NCBI GenBank assembly: GCA_002286715.1
Contig: NSJX01000009.1
Coordinates: 683,966 to 747,965 of the forward strand
DNA length: 64,000 nt
Direction: 5' to 3'
Source: Dentipellis sp. KUC8613
Taxonomy: Eukaryota; Basidiomycota; Agaricomycetes; Russulales; Hericiaceae
A program made the position numbers and the translations under genes. The notes below the pieces were generated by a model. The model saw nothing but the letters and a program-made list of their open reading frames with translations, was not told where the DNA came from and did no database searches. Numbering within the stretch: the stretch's first letter is position 1; each line of letters starts with the position of its first letter. Shown here one piece after another: positions 1-12,912 of this stretch.

Positions 1-556
1 GAAACAGTGCTGCTTTCATGGTGGAGGTGCCGAGTCCGTCTGTGATGTTTGTCCAGCACGAAGGGTCCCCAAGTACGACATTCCGCCAATGTTGACAGAC
101 AGACATAAGCTGATATCTGTTGTAGCCATCGCGACGTGCAGTCTCGAAGCTTGACATCACGCTTCCTGTATGCCAGAGAAGTGGTTTTCCTTGTATTGCG
201 AGGTTAAAGATGCGAGCCAGGATCTCTGGTGGAAGACGGTGAATTCGACATATCAGGCGATTGTGGTGCGAGAGTATGGTCAAGATGATTTTTTGGAGAG
301 CGGAGATGTCGTCGTTCATGAGACGACGGGCGGCCGCGATGGCGGACTTGTCACTGTCCGAAGCAAGCTTTTCGACAGCAGCGAATCGGGCTCGAAAGAC
401 GTCTTCGTAACCTAATGTGCTGTCTGCGATATCTTGATCAAGGGCCGGCTCAGGGCAGCCAGAAGATGTCGCGGGTGGGAGTAGTTCTCCCTGTGTCGTA
501 TCAAACGGCGGTGTGCTATCATAATCACGGTGAATGTAGTTGAGATCGATTCGCAT
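1..556 (-). CDS. F-box-like protein, 5' part only (3' end beyond window)
   Basis: An uninterrupted minus-strand frame runs from an ATG at 556 off the left edge (185 codons visible). After about 95 residues it reads IHRLPPEILARIF, the usual start of the F-box in basidiomycete F-box families, followed about 40 residues on by WRNVVLGDPSCW, the typical post-F-box segment. A short helical, charged stretch precedes the F-box, as in the large Agaricomycete F-box/LRR-like families. By family knowledge such proteins bind Skp1 in SCF ubiquitin ligases; the substrate-binding C-terminus is outside the window. No intron is needed in the visible part. Family call fairly sure, function of this copy unknown. 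Confidence 0.75.
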   Translation of the reverse strand, partial: MRIDLNYIHRDYDSTPPFDTTQGELLPPATSSGCPEPALDQDIADSTLGYEDVFRARFAAVEKLASDSDKSAIAAARRLMNDDISALQKIILTILSHHNRLICRIHRLPPEILARIFNLAIQGKPLLWHTGSVMSSFETARRDGYNRYQLMSVCQHWRNVVLGDPSCWTNITDGLGTSTMKAALF

Positions 557-2267
557 GGGCACCGTGCTCGTACCATTCCGAGTATTCCAAATCGCTCTCC
601 TCCATCTTAGGCGCGCTAACGGGGCAGGCCGGGGATAAGAGCCGTAGGCAAATGTCTGTGGGAGTAGTGGTGACTGCAAGAGGAGTGGCGAACGCGCAGA
701 AGCGCTGAGACCTCGAGGCAAGAGAGCGTGGGTTGCGGGCTTTTCCGATATTGACCCTACTACCAGCTAAGCGTTACGAGCGCAGCTAGCGAAATGCCGA
801 GCCCTCAGGACTTCTAGCACAAGTGCAAGCGTGAGGCATCCTTCAAGGATTATCGAAGCATGCTACCGAGTTCGACCTAGCGATCTAGAATTCTTCAACA
901 TGGCGGAGTGAGTCTCGTGAGCGATTAGAAAAATTAGACTCAACAATCGACCAGAATCTGGCAGATACGGTAGATACCAAATGGTTTCCAGGCATTTTGG
1001 GCGCCCAGAAAGTAATTGATACCGAAAGATGTGCGATGTCTAGAGGACGGCAGGGACCGGAGCACATGTGCCAGTACTCGGGCGAAACTCCGACTCACCT
1101 CCGAGTCGCCTTGAACCGCGATCCACCAAGTTCGAGGTACCCCATGCAACATTGTCTACCTCACGTCTAATTCACAGGCCTCCGAGTATGATCGCGTTGG
1201 AGAGATATGGTCCCCTCATCTCACGGACGAATCTCCCCAAATCTCGCGTTCTCCGCGGGTCACCCTCATTCAATCGGGGTCGACGACAACAGACTTGAAC
1301 GACGTCAGGCGCCCCGAAATACTTCGGAAGCATGCTGCTATTATTTCATCTCCGAGCAACATTTGTGAGTCCCCTTTTGACGATGACGGCCTACGATAGA
1401 GACGACGGGTCCGCTCTTCCATAATGTGGACGTCGATGTCAACATGATGATGCCCCGTGACACGTAGACCCACAAGTTCTATAACTCATCAGCGCGCTGC
1501 TGAAAAAGTCAGTACGTATGTATAGAACACTTGGAGTCAACCTTTGTCTCACTGAGCGTCTCTAGAAGACGAAGAAAGCGGTGTTTGGAGCCTTGTGGTG
1601 CCATATTTAATATTCGGAGCTCAATGACCCAGTAATTGCGATCTCGAAGCATTGATCCGTGATTCGGTGGCATGTTCTGTAATTCGTAGGGCAGGCCATC
1701 TGATGCTGATTTACCTAGGGACGGAGCGTTTTTCATTCTGCGGAGCTTTTGGAGACACGATGCATGAAGCCTCATCTCGAGCGGTACGCGGATGTTCTTG
1801 AGCTTTCGTTATACTGACAATTTGAACATATAATTGTAAATCAGTGTCCAGCACGGCATTCTCAAGACTTGAAGAGGAAATTATACCGGGAAACGAATCT
1901 TCACGTTTTGCAGGACCCTTCTGTTCTCCATCTGTGCCAGGTTGTGCCGAGTCCGCTTTCGCTATGGCATACCAGTGAAGACTTCCCGTGCGATCTAGCC
2001 TCATAAATATGATGCTCTTATGACGTTCCGAAAGACATGCGGGTCACTCAATCTATGTAAAGAACTCGATGCCTTCGTGAGTGTGTCGTCGCAGATAATT
2101 TCGACGAACCCTCAAAATCCTAGCGCTGGAACGAAACACTTCTTTGCTCCTCCAGTCCTCTCGTGATATTAAATGAGCGGCTGTTTGTGAGAACAAGGTG
2201 CATCGCTAGTTGGAGCACGACTGGCCCTCAACGTCTTCCGGACTATGCGTTCCGGTCCGATGCAACA
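557..2267. other. Intergenic, nothing recognised
   Basis: About 1.7 kb between the F-box start and the TATA box of the first DNase gene. Only short frames without family motifs or convincing splice structure were found on either strand. The left part should contain the F-box promoter. Confidence 0.5.
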
Positions 2268-2273
2268 TATAAA
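2268..2273 (+). promoter_or_regulatory. TATA box of first NucA/NucB-like gene
   Basis: TATAAA lies 98 bp upstream of the ATG at 2366, a normal distance for fungal core promoters. The paralogous gene at 7446 has TATAAAA at a similar distance (87 bp), which supports both. Confidence 0.55.
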
Positions 2274-2365
2274 GAACCTAGAGATCTGGTATAGTCCTCT
2301 AGGCCCCGGCGACCGTTGCCTCTCGACTGTGCTTCGAATTCTTCCCCATTGCCAGCTAATTAATA

Positions 2366-3570
2366 ATGCTCTTTACACACTTCGTCTCACTCTTCATCGC
2401 GTCCTTCGTGGCCGTCCCTGTCTTATCCACTCCTACAGGCGATCATCACGAGGTGAGTGCGTTTTTTTTGACTATGGTAGTCACATCCTGACTTCACGAT
2501 ACCTCAGGTGGAGTACTATGGTCAGCTATCTACTTGTCATTCGTTCAATATGGAGCTCCATGTCATAATGCATCTACTTCTTGCTCACCTCTCTTCACAG
2601 GTAAGACTGCGCGCGACTTGCCGCCCGAAGCGTTTGGCGTGACCAGCCGCCAGGCGAGTTGCGACCCGTAAGTCACCTGGGAGCCACGGCCGACGAAGAT
2701 TGACATCGCCTGCTTTGGTGGCTAGGTGCGATGACTCTTGCGACACGGGGACGGGAGCGTCGTCTGCCACCAGGCGCGACGAGCCTGAGGACGACATTCG
2801 GGTCGTCTATGGCAATGGGACTGACCCATGGCTCCCGGGTGAGGTCGCTCGTTGGCACATCCGCAAGCGCCAGCTTCCTGTTTTGCAGTTTGACTGCACG
2901 ACTACTACCACCATCCCGGATGTCTGCGTATGTCTTCGAATTCGTCTCCGAAGACTATGCCATCGCTCACGAGTAGATCGCAGCAAAATATGTGTTATGG
3001 GGTCAACTGTATGAATTTGACTACGGCTTGCTTGATGTCGGCTAACCATCTTTCATATGCAGGCCGTGGCCACCCGACGACACTTACCAAGAACACCGTG
3101 ACTTCGTCGTGCGCGGCTGCCCGCAGGCAGAATTCCTGTGGAGTGACAAATCCGAACAGGTGCAGCACGCGCTACAACCCGCCCTACCCGTCCGGCAACA
3201 ACTGTGACGAATATCCGTTCGCGAGCACAGTCGAAGGCCAGCGGGCAGGCACCGGAAACAACATTGCCGCCGTCACCCGTGAGTTCAGTTCGCCAGTGAG
3301 TTCAACGCTCGACTGATCGCGTGGTTTCATAGGCTGCGTTGTCTCTGGGCAGAACTCTGGCGAGTCTTTCACTCCACCATCTTCCCTGTGTCTTCTTACT
3401 AAACGGGATTCATAGCCCAGGGAGGTAGGATTTCTGGGATCTATCGCAGGGTCCCTCAAGGTGGTCAGTTTGAAGTCAGCTTCAGCGGGCCTGGGGGAGT
3501 GGGGACGGGATACTGTGCTCCCCCTTCCCCTAACAGCTGCGTGCTCAGCGGCTCTCAGCAAAATAACTAA
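2366..3570 (+). CDS. Secreted NucA/NucB-type DNase, paralogue 1
   Basis: Eight exons (2366-2452, 2508-2520, 2601-2667, 2726-2927, 2984-3008, 3063-3278, 3333-3359, 3416-3570) join in frame to 263 aa. Residues 1-20 are a hydrophobic signal peptide. The C-terminal half carries NCRGHP and the signature CDEYPFAS (C179-D180-E181), the hallmark of DNase_NucA_NucB, then a QGGRISGIYRRVPQGGQF segment and an end of GTGYC...QQNN. Acidic residues of this motif act in metal-dependent DNA cleavage in bacterial NucB (family knowledge). Paired cysteines suggest disulphides. A basic KRQLP lies before the nuclease domain and could be a KR (Kex2-type) processing site, which is an inference. Exon sizes match paralogue 2 almost exactly; the 13 bp exon 2 is real because it alone restores frame. 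Intron 7 begins GC (gcgagt) where paralogue 2 has GT. Confidence 0.86.
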
Positions 3571-4745
3571 CGCCGTCTAATCTTATCCTTCTTCTTACTT
3601 CACTGACATTTCCCGACTGAAAATTATTTTTCTCGTCTGTACTTATAATGCTGGCCTGACTTCGGCAATTTTATGACCTTACTAAACTGTTCGAGCCTGT
3701 ATTTACGCATGACACTCATGTTTTCGATCTGTACCCACCTACGTATCTCACCGACATTGCCTATGAATGATATATGTCATTTCACTTTTTCGAAATCTAC
3801 CGCGTGGTCCGCGGGGTCGAGAGCTCCGCTTGGCAGACGAACAATGTTTTCTGTTTTCACAGCCCGCCGATGGGCACAGATATAATCGAATCCGAAGGAA
3901 GGCGGACTCCGCGGATCGCGCGAGGACGGGTCGAATAAGCGTTGCCCGTTCGACCCGGACCATTGGATGCGCGTTCGATGAGATTCGCCACTGAGGACTG
4001 TACACGTTCGTCTGCGCGGCCAAGGAGCCTCCAAAATCTTAGGGGGGATGTGAGGATCATATGCAAGTAGGCCTGCTGAGCATTGTGTTGGCGCTGCAGG
4101 GTCGTGATCGGTAACTTCCAAACGTCGAGAATAGACCAAGCTGGTAGACATGTCCAATAAAGCTGTAACATCTTCTCTTCTCGGAATCGAGGGTTGGCTC
4201 GTCGACGGAGCGCCCTCAGCCCGTCATCACAGCTCCATAACTAGTGACATAATCTTTGGACAAGTGGGCGCTGCGAAAGTATCAAGGCAAGAGAGTTACT
4301 TCAAAAGGCACGGATACTGCGGACTTACAGGCTTCCATAGTCCGTACGTCGCCACGGGTACGGGTCAGACGCCCACGGCATTAGCTTGCCATCTCCGGCC
4401 GTCGCTGCGGTGGACATTGCGAGAGGCCTATTCTCTCGAAAAAATGTTGTGGGGGTCGCTCTGCTGGCCCCCCAGACAGTGCGACCACGAAATCTGTCGT
4501 AGTCCGGGGTACGAAGTTCTCTTACTCAGTGTATTGAGCCAGGTATCGAATCAACACATCATCATAATTCGTTCCATAATTTGGCAGATAGCCGAAGTAG
4601 CTCTGAGCATACTGAACGGTACTCGTCCAAAAATTCTGAATGAACGTGTGCTCGGACATACGATTGTCTATCAGAAAACAAAATGGGTCAGGCGTGCGGT
4701 CAAGAAGAGCGCAAAAAGAGCCGGCGAACTGACCATATCTGCCGC
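3571..4745. other. Intergenic between convergent genes, nothing recognised
   Basis: About 1.2 kb separates the DNase stop from the stop of the KP4-like gene on the other strand. Several overlapping frames of up to about 200 codons occur on both strands but none carries a motif, a signal peptide or a splice pattern. Confidence 0.45.
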
Positions 4746-5186
4746 TCAAGAGCGGTAGTTCAGGGTGACGTGGCACGAGGGGCATCCAGCATTGTTCGTA
4801 CCGTAGCTCCCGCAGCCGTCGCAGTTCGACAAGATGGTGTTCGCGGTGTCGATGATTCTCTGTCCCGAGATCGGCTGCGGACCCGCGTTGTTCGTAGCGT
4901 AGATCACTAGGAAAAGGGTTCGTCAACAGAGATAAACGAACAAGTTAACTTTCGACTGACTATAGCAGTGCCCGACGGAGAATTGCGCCTGGTCGGAATA
5001 CGTGGCCCCAGGGTTGACGCCGCGGATGGCGTTCCTGCAGTCTCCAACGATTGAAGAAGAGCAGAGGCCGCTGCCGCTACAGTTGTTATGGTACAGAGCG
5101 GCGTCGCTGGTCGCGTTGCCATTCGCCGCTGGGGAGGCGGCTACAATGGCGAGGACCGAAGCAAGGGCAACAAAGAAGGTCTTCAT
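4746..5186 (-). CDS. Small secreted cysteine-rich protein, KP4 killer-toxin-like, copy 1
   Basis: Two exons (5186-4961, 4906-4746) give 128 aa. The first about 18 residues are a clear signal peptide (MKTFFVALASVLAIVAA). The mature part has an NNC-x-GSGLC motif near its start and a C-x2-C followed by a second C-x2-C near its end, closing with LNYRS. This cysteine layout and the terminal beta strand resemble the KP4 family of fungal secreted proteins, whose viral prototype is a killer toxin acting on calcium channels. That assignment rests on pattern, not on a search. The 54 bp intron is GT-AG and sits at the same codon as in copy 2 at 16970. A TATA box lies about 133 bp upstream. Role could be antagonism of competitors or a neutral surface function. 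Confidence 0.62.
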
Positions 5187-7358
5187 GGCTGTGAATGGCG
5201 TCGGGTTGTGTCTGACTCGGCGAAAAGGTTGTACTCACTTGTGGGTGACGGTGAAAGTACGGACGGTGCGCTGGTCGCGGGGGTTGTACTAGCGAGTATG
5301 ACCTTTGCAAGGCTCGCCTTTATAATGCTGAATGTCTGGAGGAACGGGATCATTCGTCGTCAATTCATGGACTGCGCGTCATGAATTGAGAGTGCTCCAA
5401 AGCTGGACAGTGGTGACCTCGAATGGCGAGTCCAAACGAACCCCAAAAAGATCACCTGAGGTATCCATTGGCGTATTCGCTGGCTCACTTGTAATGGGCA
5501 CGGATGGCCACAGAACTGCCCATACCATCCAAATTGGCGTCTCGCGCTTGTTTGGAGAACATGGAGCACATTCAGGACATTTTAACCATACGTATAGGAT
5601 GGGCATGTATCTGATATTAAAAAGCTTGATGAGATGAATTCTACAAACGTTCGAAAGTACGAAACTTACGAGTTCCGCCGGAGTGATCGAGGTCACATTA
5701 TTCACGAGCGCTGCTACCGGGTCACAAGTCCACTACGGAGTCGCATGGGAAGGCAAATGGGCTGCAGCGTCTGAGATGCTTCCTGCGCTATGCACAGCAC
5801 GTTGTTCGAACACGCCGGCACGTGCGCCGTTTGTGGAGTCCAAAGACTTCATCTGTAGTTTCACTACCGAAATGGTGTGGAGAGAGCGGCAGTCTCTGCA
5901 ACGCTCTCGGCCAAGCGAAATCACCGCACATAGCGTCCTTGGGTCGATAATTGGGGTACTGCAATAATTCTTTCAATACGAGAACGAAGTCGACATTTGG
6001 GATCAGTAGGTTGGCTCTTTGGGGGTACGCACTATTATCTGTAATTGACGGTAAAGGTATTTCGTATTGATGTAAGATAGCACGATTATGAGAGGCGCAT
6101 CTTGACATTCTCTGGTAAGTTATCGAGGTTGTCAATAGGCCGCGGCGGACAAGCGAGCACGGCGTAGCGATCGTGGGAAGTTTGTGCCGGCCGGATCCGG
6201 CCGGACGGTGCTGTCCTATCACCGCGGCCCTCATGTTCAACACTGCCGCGACGACCAGGTCGAAGCCTTTATTCCGAACCAGCTGCTGAGAGAAATAATC
6301 AGTGCGGGAGAGCTGCTTTCCAAGGTGCGTCTTTTACACTGAAATTGATCCCCATACCATGCGAGGGTGTACTGAAATAGAGACTAATAACCTGCGAATG
6401 CGAAACGTATGTATATCTGGTGCGCTGACGGGGAACCAAATTCTCCTATGGACTCCGGAGAACCTGACAGCCGTCCCCAATGACTTCTACACCGTGTCAG
6501 ATGACTCTAGTTCGAGACGCTCGCCCGGCGAACGGAGTGCTCCGCGAGTCACAAAATGCCTCGACTTAGGCAGTGCGTCTTCCTGAACGTAGGCGCTGCG
6601 CGCTTTGCCACTAAGAAAAGCGCCTGGGGTCCGTTGAGCAAAACGTACCTTGTGATCTCGCCGGTATGCATGTCTCGAATTCTGGTAAGTGGGTGATAGC
6701 CTAAGAATCGAGATCGGATAATTGAGACTTGCATCTAGAGATTTCATGGAAACGTGCGCATGCATGCACCCTCGCTCGCTCCATTGCTTTTGTTTGTCCT
6801 GACAGCTACCGTTCTCCGCATTCTCGATGTGTGCAAGACGCCGTTAAGTGCGGTGCTTCTCTGCAACCTGGATCGTGATTCGATTACGTGGATACCACCC
6901 AGACAGGCTACTCGGATGCACTTCAAGTACGACTTGCATGACGGGGAGTATTCTATTCCATGGATCACCAGGATACCATGTGCGCTGGCGACCTTGTGGT
7001 CTGTTGTAGCTCGTCTTCGACTATACGGTGTCAAGATTTGCCCCTAGCGTAAGTCATTCCTGCACGTTCGAGTCTGCTGTTCTTGGAGCCTTCGTGTCAT
7101 CTGACCCAGGACACCTTCGAAAATGATGTATACCAGAACACGGTCGTCGAAGAGAACAACCCGGCGTTTACAAATGGGAGGATTCGACGATAATTCAGCC
7201 GGTACCCTTGAATCTTAATGTCAAAGTGAGACACTTCGCCACCCTTCCATTTCTTCGCTCTCCAATTTTGCACTCGTGGTCTGCACAGGTGAGTTTGGCG
7301 ACCATCGTATGGAAGTAATGACGGACCGAAAAACCCAGGCAGGCTATGCCGCCTGTTG
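5187..7358. other. Intergenic, mostly unassigned
   Basis: About 2.2 kb. On the minus strand TATAAA (complement of 5319-5324) fits the KP4-like gene. At 6187-6204 there is an 18 bp perfect palindrome. Short frames around 5500-7050 have no recognisable family or splice structure. Confidence 0.4.
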
Positions 7359-7365
7359 TATAAAA
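7359..7365 (+). promoter_or_regulatory. TATA box of second NucA/NucB-like gene
   Basis: TATAAAA about 80 bp before the ATG at 7446, followed by a pyrimidine- and CCC-rich leader. Its equivalent is at 2268 for the paralogue. Confidence 0.55.
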
Positions 7366-7445
7366 GCCCCGACGTCTTCTGCATGCTCCCCAGGCCTCAC
7401 AACCTCCCTCATTCGTGCTCGTCACTTACCACCAGATAACCCAGC

Positions 7446-8685
7446 ATGCTTTCTTCGCGCTTCTTTGTACTCTTCGTCGCGTCCATGACATTTGGCTCCG
7501 TCATGGCGACCCCTACGGTCAACACGCAGAACGAGGTTTGTTCTCTTTGACTTTGTCGCCGTATACTGCTCTAATCCCCTCGTTTTCAGGTTACCGTTCG
7601 TGAAGAAGGTCGGCGTTTACTCTATGCGCCTGTAATATGCTAACTCACGCCTTGCAATGTATTTACAGGAAAGAAATCGAGCGTCTTACCGCCCGAACTA
7701 TTTGGCGTATCCGGCCGAAGCGAAGACGGCGCCGAAGCGGCCTGCGATCCGTACGTATTCTGAACGTTACGAATATCACCAAACTAAAGCTGATAGTGTC
7801 ACTTTTGAAAATCAGGTGCGATGACTCCGACACCTGTGACTCGGATACCACCACGGGGACGTCTACCCTCGAGAGGCGCACTGAGTCGCTGCCTGATGTT
7901 CGCGTCATCTACGGCAACGACACTGAGCCGTTCCTCCCCGGAGAAGGTGTCCGCTGGCGCATCGTGAAGCGCCAGCTGCCGATCTTGGAGTTCGACTGCA
8001 GCGCGGCAAGCCCTCTCCCTGAGGTCTGCGTAAGTCTCTTTCCCTTGCCTTCGGTCTGCACGCATTTGCTCATCTTTGAATCTAGCAAAACATGTGCTAT
8101 GGTGTCAACTGTATGTTGGGTGCATGCGCGGATTCGCCTATGGCAGCTGACATTTTATACGGACAGGCCGTGGCCACCCTACCACTTTGACGCGGAACAC
8201 TGTGGGCACGGTGTGCGCCGCCGCCCGCCGCCGGAACAGCTGTGGATCGTCGAGCCCGAACCGCTGCAGCGCGAGGCACAACCCGCCTTTTCCAGCAGGA
8301 AACAATTGCGATGAATATCCGTTCGCGAGCACCATCCAAGGCCAGCAGGCGGGCACCCCCGGACACATCACTTCCGTCACTCGTGAGTCCTTCCGCTTCC
8401 AAAGACAGATCAGCGATTGAGTATCCCATTCCGTAGGGTGCGTGATTGTCCGTCAGAACTCGGGTGAGTGCCTTGGTCTGCATCTAGTCATATGGTCGCA
8501 GGTACTGACAGATATTTCCAGTCCAAGGTGGCCGCATTTCCGCCGTATACCGCATGGTGCCCCAGGGCGGCCAGTACAACGTTCATTTCAACTTCGGTGC
8601 CGGCGGTGTTGGAACGGGCTACTGTGCCCCCACGCCTGCGGCTCGTAACTGTGGCGTCCTCACCGGCTCCCAGCAGAATAACTGA
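7446..8685 (+). CDS. Secreted NucA/NucB-type DNase, paralogue 2
   Basis: Eight exons (7446-7535, 7590-7608, 7669-7750, 7816-8029, 8086-8110, 8167-8382, 8437-8463, 8522-8685) join to 278 aa. The signal peptide (about residues 1-22) ends near SVMA. A variable pro-region follows (LPPELFGVSGRSEDG, then CDPCDDSD), then VKRQLPILEFDC and the nuclease core with CDEYPFAS (C191-D192-E193), QGGRISAVYRMVPQGGQY and GTGYC. Exons 5, 6 and 7 are identical in length to paralogue 1 (25, 216 and 27 bp), showing duplication with the structure preserved. All introns are GT-AG here. Same-strand dispersed duplication, 5 kb from copy 1, with a KP4-like gene between. Substrate is inferred to be extracellular DNA. Confidence 0.87.
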
Positions 8686-8930
8686 ACGGACATTTCTTGT
8701 GTTTCATATATTTTCTTGCTTCTCGACGCCGTGGCAGTGGTGTGATGAGTTCGTGTTATGAAGCCGAATATTGCACGGCGAATGCATCTGTATACGTGGA
8801 TTGTCGTGATGTCCTTTGTAAGATGTACGAATAGTGAAGCCAATGTTGACAAGTAACTGCCCATGGCGACCGACGTACAGATGGGTCTCGGACGGCGATA
8901 TGATGAGGGGAGATTCGGGGAACACTTTGT

Positions 8931-9435
8931 CACTGGGGGAAAGAGCCGATGGGCTCTAGGTTCAAATGCACAGCAAATTCGAGGAAATGTCGATATTTGT
9001 CCCACATGTATCTCGCGCATACATGCAACTGATGCAAGAAAACCTTATCATGATCATGTTGCCGAAGCCTGTGCCTCGGAAGGAAATACAAAATGTAACT
9101 CATATTTGATTCAAATTGATTTTGGTATTAAACTTGTCATTAGTTTTAGCATTTGATCTAGGAAGCCATGCAGCGCAGATCCCCTTTGTTCTCCCTTTCA
9201 ACGAACAAAGGGATATTTGTATTGCGTGGGATTTGTGCAAGACATGCAAAGCAAATTGTATGTTNNNNNNNNNNNNNNNNNNNNNNNNNNNNNNNNNNNN
9301 NNNNNNNNNNNNNNNNNNNNNNNNNNNNNNNNNNNNNNNNNNNNNNNNNNNNNNNNNNNNNNCAAATATTGACATTCTCTTGAATTTGTCGTACATTTGA
9401 TTTCGGATCGCATCGACTCATTCCCCCAGTGTGTA
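8931..9435. repeat. Imperfect inverted repeat spanning the assembly gap
   Basis: The left arm (about 8931-9000) contains CACTGGGGGAA and CAAATTC..AATGTC.ATATTTG. The complement of the right arm (about 9362-9435) contains the same blocks in the same order with scattered substitutions. The right arm borders the minus-strand tRNA-Ala gene. The interior is partly unknown because of the gap. Confidence 0.6.
9265..9362. other. Assembly gap (98 N)
   Basis: A run of 98 N. It lies inside an inverted repeat, a structure known to interrupt assembly; true gap size is unknown. Confidence 0.99.
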
Positions 9436-9493
9436 CTGCTTCGTATACACTGAAAAAAAATTGAGGCAAAAATTACCATAAGGCAGGCATACG

Positions 9494-9573
9494 TGGACAC
9501 ATCCGGAATTGAACCGGACACCTCTCGCAGTCAAATGCTAAGCGAGCGTGATAACCAACTACACCATGTGCCC
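9494..9573 (-). tRNA. tRNA-Ala (AGC), short intron
   Basis: The complement reads GGGCACA for the acceptor arm, GGTGTAGTTGG for the D arm/A box, CTCGC-TTAGCAT for the anticodon stem and loop with AGC, then GCGAG, GGTTCAATTCC for the B box and TGTGTCC closing the acceptor. Thirteen bases lie between the anticodon stem halves, so a 6 bp intron is inferred after the anticodon, against 22 bp in the two plus-strand copies. Exon sequence is identical in all three. Confidence 0.88.
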
Positions 9574-10638
9574 ATATTATACCATAGCTTTTAACATATA
9601 TCATCTACTGGTGAGATCCATTGATGAGTTGAACACACATAGGGTCAATTCTCCATTGCGTCCGGCTTTGTTCGTACGTTCGGGCCAGTTCTATCGCGAC
9701 GGTAAGCTGCCGGTGTTCGAAAAAAAAAATTGAGTTTCCAAACAGGCAACGGCAATAAGAGAATAGATGGCGTGATCTGCTTGTAGAATACCGGACAGCT
9801 CTGGCGACTATGTACTGGTGAAGATCGGGTGAAGTTGACGTAGCATTCTATTAGATTCTGGAGTGCAATCTAAATAGGTCAAACAACGAGGCAAGACAAA
9901 TGACCGAAATGAACACATGCCTTGAACCCGGTTCATGCGGTACATGAATGCATTAACAACGTGTAGATGTCTGGTCGATGGGGTATTAGTGGTCTGACAA
10001 GTGGCCTCGTGCAACAATCTGATCAATATCTGAACGGAGACCTACTAGACCGGCACCTATGTATGTAGAAGACTTGCCCTTCTTGTGTCAGAACACCTAC
10101 AAAGGTGGCAGCCTAAGACGTCTCTTCTTCTGCATTGGATCTTCATCGCGCATCTAGAACATAGCACTCGGAAGAAACGTTGCGCAAATGCTCTGCTTCG
10201 TTGAGAATCGAGATCATTTCCGGGGCGAAATGAGACGTTTCGATTGATTGGCGGCAACGGACGCTGTGCACGGCTAAGAGAGGCGTCGAACGGGCCTGCC
10301 GGACATACATAAGAGGGTGATGACACGCCTGCGACGCGCCATGGGCATCCTCTGTGCCAGCGTGAGCTCAGTGAAAGAGTTCTTCAAAAACCCCTGCGGA
10401 CACGGTGAGTGAGGAGAGAAAAGGACGGAGGTAAAAGCGATGCTGATTACACGGGGCTGTGTGGCGCTGTTTGGCCATCGATGTACATACTGCAGCAAGC
10501 CAGATACAGCATTCCGCCCATCCTACTAGCCGTTCCAACGCCCCTTCCCCTTCCCCAACACCCTCCAGCACACCCACCCCCGTCGTCGACATCGTCGCAC
10601 TCACCCCCAAGCTCGAAGACGACAAACCTTTGCCCGCG
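9574..10638. other. Intergenic upstream of MAP kinase gene
   Basis: About 1.06 kb with no recognised gene. The last 100 bp (10540-10638) are strongly CCC/CAC pyrimidine-rich, like a basidiomycete promoter or 5' leader. A frame continues upstream of the chosen kinase ATG but its low-complexity content looks like untranslated leader. Confidence 0.45.
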
Positions 10639-12484
<1,846 letters not shown>

Positions 12485-12912
12485 GCTACCATCCATCATC
12501 CACACAAAGAAAATACCGTGTAGCTTCTAGGGACTATTTATGATCCGCGTGTTTTTCTATATCTTGGACGGATACGGATCGGATGCTAGCTAGTGACTGG
12601 CAACTTCTTGTAGGGGGCTGAGACACGGAGTACTAGAGACGTGTAGGCTAGGTTGGGTCGGGTTGGGTTGCTATCTGCTAGACCGTGAATCGGGCTGGAT
12701 TTGAATAGTATGGATGATGATTGGATGTTCCATGGCTTGTACTCGTACTAAAAATACGGATCAGTGTGGTGTAAGCGCTCGATGATCTGTTTCGCTCCCG
12801 TTTGTTGTGCTGCTGCTCTCTGCGGTTTGCAGTTTCAATGGTATTCGATCCATAGTCCGGGTGCCGGTGCTGTCTTTGACGATATGTATTTATAAAATTC
12901 ATAATTACACAA
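12485..12912. other. 3' region of MAP kinase gene and intergenic
   Basis: About 430 bp up to the tRNA-Ala gene. No coding potential seen. It holds the kinase 3' untranslated region and a GGGTTGGGTCGGGTTGGGTT run near 12650. Confidence 0.5.

Larger units (their letters stand above)
8686..9493. other. Intergenic with inverted duplication and assembly gap
   Basis: No gene seen. A segment near 8930-9000 recurs inverted at 9362-9435 on the far side of the run of N. A 10 bp stem hairpin (CCCTTTGTTC at 9182-9191 with GAACAAAGGG at 9203-9212) lies just left of the gap. Confidence 0.5.

Noticed and set aside
4150..4758. 202-codon plus-strand frame
   Set aside because: Overlaps the KP4-like gene on the other strand at its end and contains no recognisable domain.
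7637..8314. 225-codon plus-strand frame over the second DNase
   Set aside because: It reads through introns and is out of frame in places; the spliced model with exon sizes matching the paralogue is better.
9182..9212. Hairpin CCCTTTGTTC/GAACAAAGGG resembling a bacterial terminator
   Set aside because: This is a eukaryotic nuclear region with no adjacent gene end; kept only as part of the inverted-repeat description.
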